A model generated the notes under the pieces. That model made no database searches. It had not been told where the DNA came from and saw nothing but the letters and a program-made list of their open reading frames with translations. Positions 45,544 to 57,146 of a stretch of 64,000 nt of DNA are shown piece after piece. Location: contig VUYT01000026.1 of assembly GCA_008802785.1 (NCBI GenBank), positions 124,001 through 188,000 on the forward strand, given 5' to 3'. Numbering within the stretch: the stretch's first letter is position 1; every line of letters starts with the position of its first letter. Both the position numbers and the translations under genes were made by a program. The stretch comes from Symmetrospora coprosmae. Lineage: Eukaryota; Basidiomycota; Cystobasidiomycetes; Symmetrosporaceae.

Positions 45544-46890
45544 TCAGTAGCTCTCGACGAGCACATCCCGTGAGCCCCCGAGGATGCGCTGCTCTTCTTC
45601 CGGGCTCACTCGCTCGAGCAGCGCCAGATCCTCGTTTGCTTCAGACCCTTGATGTTCGGCGAAAGTATACACGCGCGCCTCGACATTCTTCCACATCTGA
45701 GCAAGCGAAAGACGGTCGGTGTTCATGCTGCGCGTGCGGGGGCCGCGAAGTGGAGGAACTCACTTGACTGTGCGGCGCGCGGACGATATGCCGGAGAAAG
45801 CCCTGTGTGTGCGGAAGCTTGCTTCGTTAGGCCTGTAGACAAGCGTGATAGTGTGTACGAGAGACTCACGGCGTGGCAGACGACGGTGACAGAGCGCTCT
45901 TGCCGTGCTTTCAACCTTTGTCGTACGTGCAATGCGCGCGCGACAAGTGCTTCTTCGCTGTTCAAGGGGAGAAGCAGGCGCATCAGCATCACGTCCGCAT
46001 GCGCTTAGACGCGCTTGTGAGGCGACCTCGCCTCGCCCACCTCGCTGCGTATTTACCTGCGCAATGAGATCGCAGTCAAGGCGTCAGTACTGACGAACTC
46101 TGATTGCGTCATGGTGCCCCGGCCTTTTTCCCCACCCGTCTTTTCCTGCCATCCATCCGCACACGACGAGAAGTCGAGCCAGCGGCAATTCAGCGCCTTG
46201 CGCGTCTGCTTCGTCTCTTTGCTGTCGCCTTTGCCTTTGCTTGGGGTGCCGTTCTGCTTCTGCTTCTGCTTCTGCTCCGGCGGAGGCTTGTCTGCCTCTA
46301 TCGCTTCTGGCTCGACGCCAGCGTCCTTCCACCCTTGTTCCGTCTTGAACCACTTTTCCAGTGTTGCGCGCGATGAGCCTACGTCACACGGATGGGCTTG
46401 CGTTTCTTGCCTGAGGAGCGAACATTCGGGAAGTGAAGGGGGCCGGGCCGGACCGGCATCTTCTCGTCAGAATGCGAACCTACTCCGCCTGTGCGTAGGA
46501 GCAGACAGCACACGCACAGATCTGGCCAAAGCTCGAGCGGGACGCCCTGGTCTCTGAGCAGCGGGAAGCCGACGAGGGTGGTCTGTATTGTCCGGCGCAG
46601 GGGGCTCGTGAGGATGACGTCCGAGCTGCTGTACAGGTTCGGGTAGGCCTCTGGGAGGGAGCTGGCCTGCTGCTCGCCGAGTGCAGTCAATGGAGGATCT
46701 GGGATGGACCAGTCGCAGGCGACGTTGCTGCATGCGGATTATCGTAGGGCGTTCAGGGATGGAAGCTCATCAGTGCACGATGCCTGGCTCATCGCGGTGT
46801 CCGGACTGACTGCTCTGCCTGTGCATGCCGTATGAGGACTACATATTGAGGAGGAGAGGAGCCTGAAGCAGACGATGAAGCTGCTGCCAT
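45544..46890 (-). CDS. Histidine phosphatase (phosphoglycerate mutase-like) family protein
   Basis: Exon 1 starts MAAASSSASGSSPPQYVVLI and carries RHAQAE; after an in-phase intron it continues HNVACDWSIPDPPLTALGEQ. The RHA motif holds the phosphorylated histidine. SSDVILTSPLRRTIQTTLVG supplies the second arginine of the active site. A middle segment is Lys/Gln-rich (PPPEQKQKQKQ). ERSVTVVCHAGFLRH carries the second catalytic histidine. The end reads LAQMWKNVEARVYTFAEHQG...RDVLVESY. Fungal relatives are broad-range acid phosphatases of unknown substrate. Small introns near 46030 and 45760 are not exactly placed. Confidence 0.82.
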
Positions 46891-47503
46891 TGCAGCTTGG
46901 TATATGTTCGGTGGAGCGATCAGTTCGCAGCAGGAGCAAGCAAGCAAGCAAGCGCACGGATGCGTGTGACCGGCGGCAATCGGCGGCAAGGCGCGGTGCG
47001 GTGCGGTGCGGGGCCGCGGGTGAGGCTGCGAAGCTCTGGTGGACAGGAGCAGCTTCGAATTCTTCTCCTTCAGGCCAACATCTAGGAACAGGAGCGATCT
47101 CCGCTGCAATCAGAACACATTGGCGGGCTTGCGATGCCATGCAGCGTGATCCCGCTGATCTGCACGATCGTGTGCACGGACCTCCGCGCGGGGATGATGC
47201 GCATGCGGAGGGCCCGAGCGAATGTGCCCAAAGCATCTTGACGTGCTCGTCCAGCCCAGGAAGCAGGCTCATGATGGAAGCGAGAGCAGCTTCGAGCAAG
47301 ACCTCGTCTGCTCTGACATTCTGACATCTGACATCTGACACACAGAGCATCCTCTTGCAGGTCAAGACGGTGCTGTCGAGGCTGTACGCTTGGCTGGACG
47401 CGTTTGCAACCTCCTTTACAGGGACCGAGCTGGGCGCCGCTTGTCTGCAGATCCCCTGGACACGGCAACTTGCCCATCCGTCTGTCTACCGTCTAGCACC
47501 AGT
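46891..47503. promoter_or_regulatory. Divergent promoter region with CTGACAT tandem repeat
   Basis: 613 bp lie between the phosphatase gene (minus) and the F-box-like gene (plus). A run of four near-identical CTGACAT units at about 47310-47340 is followed by ACACACAG, which looks like the 3' end of a leader intron for the plus-strand gene. Confidence 0.4.
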
Positions 47504-50500
47504 ATGAGGTGAGCGACGAGTGCGAGTTTGCTCGTGCGTGTCCAGCCCGCAGCCAGCTCACTGTTCGCGCCCCGCGCTCGCCCTGCAGTGACATCCTCAA
47601 CCCGCCCCTGAAAGACGAGAATGGCCAGTTCCTCCGACCGAGCCAGCGGTTTGCGAGAACCCTATATGGCAGAGATGGCAGCGCATATGAGGGGATCCTC
47701 AGCAGCAGTGTTAGTGGTAGCTCTCTTTACCCGTCGGGAGCCACGTCGCCAGCATCGTCCCCGTCAACCTCGCAAGACACGTCGACCGTCACACCGCCAA
47801 CCTGCACCCGGATGTCGTTCCTTTCGCTCGAGCCAACTTCCTTCGAGAGTAACCCATCTGCCGTACTCCTCCCCTCGTCGCTCTCCTTCGGCGAGCTGCC
47901 AAAGCCGGCTCGCGACGTCCCGCCCTTCGAGCCGCCACAGGCGCCTACCAAAAAGCCGGCTTCTTCAGCAGCTTCAGCTCGCGAAGAGCGAGCAGTGGCA
48001 CTGCTGGCGCTGAAAGACCATCTCTGAGGAGTAGCAGAGTGTCGCATGACTCTTCGGCAGTCAGCGATGATGAAGGAGCTTCGGGCGAGCGGAGAAAATC
48101 GCGCTCCGCCGTCAGAGAGGCTTTTGGCTTTGGCAAGAGAAGCAAGTCGCTCGGCAGAAGTGCACCGGCCTCTGCAGCTTCGTCAGCTACCGATCTGGTC
48201 TCGTCTGGCGGCATCCCGGCAGGAACAGGAGACTCTGCACTGGCCGAGGAGTGGGTCTTGCTGCAGGAACACAATAAGAAGCAGGCAAGGCCTGCGCACA
48301 AGTACAACGTCCCTCCAGAAGCGCAGACACCTGGCGATGCGAGCGGACCCCCCAACCGGTCAGCAGAGAACGGCAAGAGTATGGCATCGCAAAACAAGGG
48401 GAAGAGGCTCCTTGCAAACGCGTACAGCGAAATTGCGGTGTTTCAAGAGACCAAGCAGAAACCTGTCACATCGGTCAAGACGCCATCGCCGGTGCAGAAG
48501 GGTCGTCGCAACCTTGGGGGGACGTCTTCCCCCTCTAGCCCCGCCTCGATTGCTCGCACCACCAACCAGGCGCGGACAGCCGTGCAGGCAGCCGCGGCCA
48601 GTCCGCCTTTCTACTTGGCCGGCGGCAAGCAGGGTTCGGGCAGCAACTCGCTCCTGCCAGTGAGTCCGACCGCAGACCTGGACGGCCGAAGAGCGTCAGC
48701 TCTGCCGTCATCACGGACGAGGGAGCTGCCTCGTCCTCCGCTCGCCTTCGGTGGGCCGCTTCCCCACCCACAGTCAACGGGAGACATCGTTCGCCTGCCC
48801 GACGCGCGCTCGCGCAGCCATGCCTCGCTCTCGCCGACGAAGCACTCGACCGCGCCACGATCAGCTCGCTTGTCCATGCAGCCACCACTACCTGTGCCTG
48901 CGAAGCCATCGATCAAGCAAGCTTCCAGCGGGAGTGATGTCTTCCTGCGGGCGTCGTCGAGGCACTCGCAGCTGCCCCCTGTCCGGACTGTCCCCATGCC
49001 TGGATCTACGCTCTCGCCAGTCAGCCCGCAGAGATCGCCCGGCGCACTCTCGCCTGCATCGAGTACTGGCTCAGACGGCGCGTCCAGTATGCGAGCGGGA
49101 TCGAGTACCAAGACATCCCCCTTGCCCAGTCCTTCAGGCTCGCAGGAGCTTCGAGAACAGACGGGCCCGCCTGGAGGTACCGACCGAGGTCCACCACCTT
49201 GCAGGAGCAGCGCTGGTCATCCGGGCGCGCAAGGTGCGCACACAGCTTCTCACAGTCTTGCCCTCGAGGCGGGACGTTGGAGGCAGTCGGTTGTCCGGCC
49301 CTCCCGTCCAGCGGGCTTCGAGAGGCCTCTACCAAGCAGGTCTACACGGGATAGTCTGCTACCTGCCAGTCGCACAAGCCCCGGAAACGAAGTGGTGCCC
49401 TCTGATCTGCAGCCTGAGACATACAGAGACCCGGTCTGCCGGTCTAATGCCTTAGACGCGAATGTCGATTCTGATGCACAGCCAGTAGTCGATGTGCCAC
49501 CTTCGTCATCCTTTGACGCCACCCCTCACTTGGAAGCCCTCCTTATTGGGAACACCGAGACCCTGGCAACCATCCTCGACAGCCTTGACTACGCTTCTTT
49601 CCGTCATCTGCGCCAAGTCAGCACAACGCTGCGGCAGGGTCTGTCGACCGATGCGGTGCGGGAGTTGGTGCTGGAGCGTTTTATGGGCAGGATGGGGTAC
49701 CGATCGTCATCGAATACGAATCTCACGGCACTCTCGCTTGCCGACCTCGACGCGCTGCAGTCCAGCCTCGAGCTCAGCCTCTCAGATTTTGCCATTTACG
49801 CAGCGGAGCACAAGCGCGCCCCGCTGCCCATGGCCGTGCAGCGCCGCGTAAAAGCGAGCACATGCGCACACAGTCGGCTTGTCGTGCGATTGAGAGAGCA
49901 GGCGACAGGCACTTCTGCCTTGCTACCGCTCTCGCGCCCGCGCTGGGCCTCGCTCGGCACGCATGTCGCTCTGCACAGGCAGGGCAGGGCGGCTACGCTC
50001 CGTGTTTGGGTAACGTGTGCGTCGACGTGGATGACGGACGACGAGCTTGTCGAGTGCGAGAGGGAGATACACCGTGCCGGGTGCTGGACGGCGCTGCAGC
50101 GGGGGGACCTGGTGCGCAACGTGGCACAGAGCGACATTGCCAATGAGGGTGCGTGATGTCCCGAGCCAAGAGATTATAGTGATTGCTAATGCCGTGCCTG
50201 TTTTGGGTGTGTGCAGGCGTGGTGATATTCGATGGACGCTTCCTGCGCGACCTGTCATATCTGCACGATCCCATCGGACACACCCCAAGCTGGCTCAATA
50301 TGCTCGCCCTATCGCCTTCGCACTACCACAATCAGCTCGCATCAAGCACAAGCACGCCAGTCATCTACCTGGATCTTACACCCTTCGCGCAGGCGGTCCA
50401 GGCCAACATGCAGCTGTGCAAGGAGAACGGGGAACTGACAAGCCCGTCTGGCGACCGGTATCGGGTCAACCGCTACGTGTACCGCACGGTCATTGAGCTG

Positions 50501-50779
50501 CTGCCGGGCACACTCCTCGGCTCCTCGGGTAGCGCTGGCGGTGCCGGACCTGGCGGCATTGAGCAGCTTCATCCGGATTGGGCGGGGAGCCTTGTCATCG
50601 AGGTCGAAGGCACGAGTGAAGCTGCCCAGAAACTTGTACAGAGTACAACGCCCAATCCATCGGCGCTGCAGCACAGTGCTCCACAGCAGACACAAAATCG
50701 ACCACACAATGTCCTGCGCAATCTGTCGAGGCCGGGTCAAATCTGGGTCAGGCCAGTGACGGTCGAGGACAAGCACTAG
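47504..50779 (+). CDS. Large disordered protein with F-box-like domain
   Basis: The ATG at 47504 is followed at once by an intron (donor GTGAGC), then SDILNPPLKDENGQFLRPSQ. A long Ser/Pro-rich region follows (RKSRSAVREAFGFGKRSKSL; SPTKHSTAPRSARLSMQPPL). From about 49530, HLEALLIGNTETLATILDSL, DYASFRHLRQVSTTLRQGLS, VRELVLERFMGRMGYRS resembles an F-box. The C-terminal 300 residues look globular (GVVIFDGRFLRDLSYLHDPI; STPVIYLDLTPFAQAVQANM; YRTVIELLPGTLLGS). An intron lies at about 50154-50217. The frame change near 48.0 kb needs an intron I could not fix. It probably serves as an SCF substrate adaptor or a related scaffold (inference). Confidence 0.7.
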
Positions 50780-51397
50780 AAGGGCGGGACGGCGGAGTAA
50801 CAGCATCAAAAGGCAAGCTCGAAGCCGTTGTACCGATTGCAGGACGTTGGGCCAATGATAAGAGAGCCCGGCACAGAGTTCCTAGGCCGTAGGCAAGCAG
50901 TTTAGGCTGACGCGCTAACAAGCCTTGTCGTGTCCTGCGGGACCCGGCTGGCTGTCTGCCTGCTCCGACTTACGCATTCTTCCACGTCATTGCGCATGCC
51001 AGGCACTCGCTGACTCGATCATCCTTGCTCGTCTTCCGCCGTGCTGGAAGACCATTCTCTTCTATATAAGCGAGGATGGCTGGCATGCTCCTTGTCTCCT
51101 CTCCTTTTTCTTCGCCGACAGAAGCTTCTGGGAACGGTCTTCAGACGCACGGCTAACGGGTACTGCACCGCTTCGCCGTTTGCTACTGGCACCACAGAGC
51201 TGCTTTTCTGATACCAAACTGGATGCGACCTGCTCGGATAGTCTTCGCTGTATGGCCGAGAAGCGGAGGCTTCCGTCGCGCTCCTCATCCGTCAAAGTGC
51301 GTATCACTCAGGAGGAGATTTCGTGGGCGTGAGCGGTAAGCTTCAGGTCCAACCTCAGACACCAATCAAGAAAAAAGAAGCAACTAGACATAATATC
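50780..51397. promoter_or_regulatory. Intergenic region with TATA box
   Basis: TATATAAG lies at 51063-51070 on the plus strand, about 330 bp before the next ATG (51398). A long leader or a leader intron would be needed. No gene is supported between. Confidence 0.35.
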
Positions 51398-52976
51398 ATG
51401 CCATCTCGAACAAGCTTCCCGACTTTCACCAGCGAGATTTCCGACAATGCGCTCGGAGAGCTCCGAGTCTGCCCTCATGCGCACAAGAGAAAAGTGGAAG
51501 GATCAGAGAACAGCCCTTGTGCTAGATCATTCGATATGCTCGGCCAGTCCTCCAAGAGCAATATGCTCGGCCAATCCTCCAAGAGCAAGGGGAAACAGAG
51601 AGCCGCCGTCCAAGACCCACAGTCTGAGCCGGAGCGTTCGCCTGACCGCGACGCCGACGGTGATGCACTCATGAGGAGCCCGGGCGAGTCGGAATCGAGT
51701 TCGGGGCTAGGATCAGAAGACTCTGATAGCGAGGAGAGCCTGCACGGCGCAGCAGGTCCCCAATCTCGACTGCGGACCAAATCGGTAGAACGATTCGAGC
51801 GTCTCCCGCGAGAAGGCAGGGTCGTCCGCAACGATATTGCACTGGAACATAGCATACGCATACGTAAAAAGTGTCTTGCAGGCTATACCAGGTGTCCCAG
51901 ACGGTCTTGGTGGCTTTGCGGCCACTTTCGTCCAGGTCGGTCTCGCCTATACGGCTGCCTGGCTCGAGCGGCCCATAATCGTGCATCGTGGGCACGACGG
52001 TGTCACTGTCGTCGGCGGCCACCACCCTGGTTAGGAGCTCCACCTCTACTGGGTGATGCGCGGCGGAGGCCACTTCTCTGGCATGCGAGCCGTCGAGACC
52101 GGTCCCGCCCAACCCGCCGGTGTCGAAGTGTCACCGATTTCCTCTCCATCATTGGAACCAACATCTCCTGCCGCCTCCCTCTTCGGATCCACCTCCTCCT
52201 CGTCTGCCTCTCACACCTTTGACACGTCGGTCTCGTCAGTCTTTACCAGCACTCGCGACGGATCTTGTAAACGATGAAGAGGAAGATGAAGCTGTCCAGC
52301 TCGATGTTGCCGCCCTGGAAATGGCTCAGCTCATCTATCTGTGAGTTCAACGGACGTCCCGGGCGACCACGAGGGGGCGACGGAGGCATGGTTGCTGTAG
52401 ACCCGGTCGCCCTCTTCCAGAAAGCACAAACGGAGGAAGCTCGGGAGCTTCAAGGCGAGTGGCAGAGTAGCCTGATTGTCTTGGCCCAGGACTTTCTACG
52501 CATCCAGTGCTACTACTGGCGTCGCGCTTACCGCATCAACGACGGGCGGATCGGGAGGGTAAGCAGCGCATGTGTGGAATATGAAGTGACCGGTTACGAC
52601 GCTGATGGGCTCATCAATCAAACAGATCACGGGTGTCAAGATTGCTGACAAGAACGGAACAGACGTAGCCGCGATGTTTATGGCAAGCGAAGAACACCGG
52701 GCGGTCGTACGGGACGGCAAACCGCGGTACTTCCCTCTGCCCGCGTTGCAAGCGCCGAAGCCACCCAAGAGGATCTTCGTCGAGACCAAGCGGAAGGGCC
52801 GCGACGACTACAAGATGGTCGACGGCAAGAGGGTCAAGCGCGACCACGAAGCTGAGGCCGCGGCGCGAGCACGGCAGCAGGAGGAGGAGCGGGTCCAGCG
52901 GGCCCTGGATAATCTCGAAGGTGACGCGCCCGCGGCGAATGGTAACGGCCAAGCCAGCGAGGAAGGCGGTGCATGA
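51398..52976 (+). CDS. Hypothetical protein, exon structure partly resolved
   Basis: The first block starts MPSRTSFPTFTSEISDNALG and contains the tandem nonapeptide MLGQSSKSN/MLGQSSKSK. An acidic Ser-rich part (ESESSSGLGSEDSDSEESLH) is next, up to about 51850. The last two exons are clear: DPVALFQKAQTEEARELQGE...YYWRRAYRINDGRIGR joins in phase 0 (donor GTAAGC) to ITGVKIADKNGTDVAAMFMA, RYFPLPALQAPKPPKRIFVE and a charged C-terminal helix ending at 52976. Middle exons (ATDLVNDEEEDEAVQLDVAA near 52255) are likely, but the joins are unresolved. No family is recognised; the charged ends suggest a nuclear protein. Confidence 0.5.
51533..51588 (+). repeat. Tandem duplication of a 27-bp coding unit
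   Basis: Two copies of a 27-nt unit encode MLGQSSKSN then MLGQSSKSK. They differ at very few bases, so the duplication is recent or kept by selection. Confidence 0.85.
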
Positions 52977-53513
52977 GAGAGGGAGGGGGGAGGAAGAAGT
53001 GAGTGAAAGGCAGACTGCCACCGAGCGTGTTGGACCGGCGACTCTGACGACGACCTGCGGGTTTCTCGGCAGCTCGCACCAGATACGAGACGCGCAAGCG
53101 AGGAGCAAGCAGTCAAGAGTCCATGTGCTGACAAGCTGGCAGGGATAGCCTGCCAGGGAGTGCAGGCGGCGAGGCGAGCGCTACCTGCACGCGCTGGGGA
53201 CGCCCGTAACGCCTGCCGCAACTGCGAAGAGGGGAAGAGGCGGTGCACCGGACGCCTCGACCGAAGTCGAGATGGGCGTCTCTCACACACCAGCTAAGTG
53301 GCAATGGCAAGCTGACCGCTCTTGCAGTCCGCAGGTGCTTCTTCCATCCGCGTCAAGGTCAATACTTTCAAGCGTGCGAGCTCTCTGTACAACTACACAC
53401 GTCGTCTTGGTCTTAAATACTGCTCTGCGAGGTATAGAAGATGTGTGGATTGGTCGCTGCCGGAGCGTCCGTGGCGTGCTGTATGCTTTTGTACATGTAC
53501 TGCGTGCGTAGGT
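52977..53513. other. Convergent 3' region
   Basis: About 540 bp between convergent genes; short frames only. Confidence 0.4.
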
Positions 53514-54985
53514 TTAGCTCGAACCGCCTCCCGTGAGGCCAGAGATGCCCGCATCCCCTAGCAATCCCGAGATGTCTTGCTGCGAGAGCGGGCCTGTCGT
53601 CGTCAAATACAAATGCACAGTCAGCGAGAGGTGTAGCGCACGTCATCCAGACGGGCTTTCGCCTGTGTGGGATTTCGGCGACTCACAAGCGAAGCTCGTG
53701 CTGCTAGAGAATGTGGGCGAGATGGTGAAGACGACAATCTTGACCTGGAGGGTGAGGTCGTAGTTGACCTTGATGTCTGAGCGCGCGCCATTGCCCACGA
53801 ACCCGCACTTCTCGGCCATGTCGAGGAGGACTGCGCGGTTCGGGTCGATGGCTTGCGTGTAGCTGCAATGCACCACAGGCTCCGTCAGCAGTGCGCATCG
53901 GACTGCGGGAAGATGGGAGATGAGAGACGCACTTGATGTTGAAGGGGAAGAAGAGCGTGTTGTGGCTGTGCGCAGGGATCTTGACGTCTCGCATCTCGCC
54001 GCCGCCCATGGCTTGCTTGTCGTTGCCTGGGTAGTACGCCTTTGCTGCTATTGACTTGAAGGAGGCGCCGAAGACTGCGGGAGAGGGACAACTCAGCCGC
54101 GTGCTCTTCTTTCTTGGTCAGGCGCGACCTGACTCGCAGTTCGGGTTCGAGACAGCAATATCGAGATCCTGTGTGGGCAAACGGCGCGTCAGCATCGTCA
54201 GAGGGATAGTGAAGACTAACAGCGTGAGTCGCGGAACTCACAAAGTTCAGGTTGAAGCTGCTCCCCTGGATGACGAGCTGTTCGGTGCCGTCTTGTGGCG
54301 GGAGGACGCCCTGGAACTGGACGTTTGGTGGGCGGACCTGCGTGTAACGCGTTGTGAGCGCATGTCAAGGGGGCCATGAATCCGCTTGCACGGCGTGCAG
54401 GCAGGTGGGAAGGGCACCCACCCATAGCAGGAACGCGGCGACTATGCCCGCGACGAGGATGATGGCAAATATGATTGTGCAGCAGCAGCAGCGGATGCAC
54501 GTCCTCCGCTTCCCGCCCTGAGTGAAAGTGCCGTGGTGTTCGTCGCTCCTCCACATCTTGAGGCCCTCCTTCTTTGGGATCTTGCCCTCTGCAGCTGCGA
54601 GCAATGCGACAGATCCACGCGAGACGTGACCTGGCTGGAAGCTGACGGACGACTTTGGGTGATGGCTGCCGACGCCTGGCCGCCCGTTCGGATACCGCGG
54701 AATAGCAGGGGGGATGTAGTCTGGGTCGTGACTCGTCACGGGCACGACCTGCCCAGCTGTGCCGTGTCCCTGCTTCTCGTCGTAGGTCGACGTGTTTGTG
54801 GACGACGACGCGGTCGAGGGCTGGCGCAGGAACTCGGGCGACTCGAGCCCGCCTGCAGCGTATCCCTTCTCGTTGCTGCTGCTGCTGCCTGTGGGCGGCG
54901 GGTAGCTGTAGTCGTCGTAGCCATAGTTGTCGTTCCCTGCGCCTGCGCCATAGTAGGGCTGCGATTGTTGGTGCTGCATATGCAT
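53514..54985 (-). CDS. Single-pass membrane protein with LEA-2 (NDR1/HIN1-like) extracytoplasmic domain
   Basis: The N-terminal cytosolic part is Gln/Tyr/Ser-rich (GAGAGNDNYGYDDYSYPPPT) and reaches KMWRSDEHHGTFTQGGKRRT. Next is a cysteine cluster and a transmembrane helix (CIRCCCCTIIFAIILVAGIV). After several introns the lumenal part reads VRPPNVQFQGVLPPQDGTEQ, DLDIAVSNPNCESG, ASFKSIAAKAYYPGND, VKIPAHSHNTLFFPFNIK, DIKVNYDLTLQVKIVVFTI. The order N-x-N-P-N, AYYPG and ADSxxxFxFPF is typical of LEA-2 beta-sandwich domains in fungal membrane proteins. The C-terminus is GLLGDAGISGLTGGGSS. The start may be the Met at 54985 or 54979. The biological role is not known. Confidence 0.8.
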
Positions 54986-55667
54986 CGGTGCTGCGCACGG
55001 ACGGAGATGCGCGTTGGTGACTGCCGCCCTGGACCCAGTGAGGAGGAGCCAGACGAGGCCCTGGATGATGAATATGCAGACGAGGACGCTGTTGACGATG
55101 GTTGGAGGTCAAGATGAGATGATATGGGTAGAAACAGAGTGCCGTGCTGGTGCAAATGCAGGCAGAGCAGAGCAGAGCGAAGCAACAGGAAGGGAGGCAG
55201 GCCAGCAGCAGTGACGAGCTATGGTACATCGTTAACGTCACACATCACAACTGCGATGACAGACCATGCACACGGTGCTCCTTTCCTTGCCGCTGCTGTG
55301 TTGCATCCTCTCGTGCCCCGCCAGAGACGCGTTGCAGCCACTCACTCACGTGCAGCTGGATGGGCAACATGGCAGTCGCAGAGTCATGCATGGCGTGCTC
55401 TACTTGTAAGGGCATGCTGCAGCGGCAGCCAGAGGCATACTAGCATTGTGTGCATGTCCTGATGCATTGCGTGGAAGAGATATATGGCTGGAAGGGTAGG
55501 ACAGGGCAGGGCAGGGCTGCTCGGTCCGAGCTGAACCGCCTCGAGGCTGTCGATGGCGCAAGACTAATCCCGCCCAGCTCTGCCTTCTGCTGAGGACGGC
55601 TGCTACACATACAACACCCTGAAGTGACTGCCATCGACTGCTTACACGCAAGAACACCACACACGAC
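54986..55667. promoter_or_regulatory. Divergent promoter region with short GCAGA repeats
   Basis: 680 bp between the LEA-2-like gene (minus) and the SDR gene (plus). A short GCAGA run occurs near 55160-55178. No gene is supported. Confidence 0.45.
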
Positions 55668-56927
55668 ATGTCGCTGTTCCGCCTGACCCCGCCCAAAATC
55701 GCCTTGTGAGCAATTGCAAGAAGCGCTCGACTGGCTTGCGTTGCCGTCTCCGCTCGCCGGCTCAGGCTTCTAACTTACTGTACCCATTGCAGCATCACAG
55801 GCGCCTCGTCCGGCATTGGCCGCGAGACTGCGATTCTCTTTGCCCGCGCAGGTACATCAGTCATCCTCACCGCCCGCCGTGCTGAGCAGCTCGCCGAGAC
55901 AAAGCAGCTCTGCAAGGATGCCAACAAGGACGCCCGCGTGGAGACCATCGAGCTCGACGTCTCAAAGCCGGACCAGGTCAAGGGCATCCTCGAGCGCATA
56001 CCGGAGGATCTCAGAGAGGGTGCGCGTCGCGCATTCCCTTCGTGCGCTGGACCGTTTGCTAAACAGCTAAATTGCGCCTCGCGTCCCCGTTCAACATCAG
56101 TGGATCTGCTCGTCAATAACGCAGGTGGGCGCATATCCGTACACGAGATGGAGGCCGCACTGATGCAGATTATGCCGTGTCCCTCAATCCAGGGCTCGTC
56201 AAGGGAGTCGCGAAAGTGGGCGATGTCGCACAGGAAGACATCGACGTCGTTGTCAACACGAACGTCCTGGGCCTGATGTGGGTTCGCGCACCGTCCCCGC
56301 TTGCAGGACTCGCGCCACTGAGCTGCGCTCTATCCTGCCGTCTTCATGCAGCGGAATGACACAGGTCTTTGTGCGCGAGTTCAAAAAGCGCGACCGCGGC
56401 CACATCATCAACCTCGGCAGCATTGCGGGGCGCGAAGCCTACCCTGGCGGGAGCATCTACAACGCGACCAAGTTTGCCGTCGCTGGCTTCACGTCTGCGC
56501 TGCTCAAAGAGCTCGTAGCGACGCAGATCCGCGTGAGCGAGGTCCAGCCGGGCATGGTCGAGACGGAATTCTCGGTCGTCCGATTCGGTGGGGACAAGGA
56601 GGCGGCTGATAAAATCTACAAGGGTGCGTTCCAGCCCTCTCCTCCTCGAAGTAACGCTGTCGGCTAACGAACGTTTCGGTGCACCGCTCGACAGGCCTGC
56701 AACCTTTGACGGGTCTGGATATAGCTGAAGAGGTGCGGCCAGGCCCAACGCAGTCGTACTTGCTCAGGCGAGAAACAGGCGGCGGCACCAGGCTGACCCG
56801 CTCCTTGCTTTGCGTCCTGTAGATCGTCTGGATCGCATCGAGGCCGCCGCACGTCAACATTGCAGAGCTCTTCATTTTGCCTGTCAACCAGGCGTCGCCA
56901 ACGCTCAACTACAAGCGGCCCTCGTAG
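55668..56927 (+). CDS. Short-chain dehydrogenase/reductase, YMR226C/YdfG-like
   Basis: The first exon is MSLFRLTPPKIAL. The next gives the cofactor motif ITGASSGIGRETAILFARAG and VILTARRAEQLAETKQLC. Short exons add VDLLVNNAG, then a GLVKGVAKVGDVAQEDIDVV block. The active site is GHIINLGSIAGREAYPGGSI followed by YNATK: Ser, Tyr and Lys are in place. The end is VWIASRPPHVNIAELFILPV...NYKRPS. This resembles NADP-dependent serine/3-hydroxy acid dehydrogenases (yeast YMR226C). The TARRAE segment suits NADP. At least five introns split the gene. Confidence 0.9.
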
Positions 56928-57146
56928 ATTACCGATGTGCAAGTGGATATGTATGACAGCTAGACGCGTCTGAGCAGTGCGCGAAAGAAACGGGAGTCTT
57001 CCATCGCCCGTGCCTGAAGCTTCGTGTGGTCTCGCGCAACCGCTGCGCTTTGCCACCTAATTATAGCGAGCCGTTGCGATGCGCAGCTACATGACGGTCT
57101 CCGCCAGCCGCTGTTTGGCTTTGCCCCAGTCGGGGGCGATACGCAC

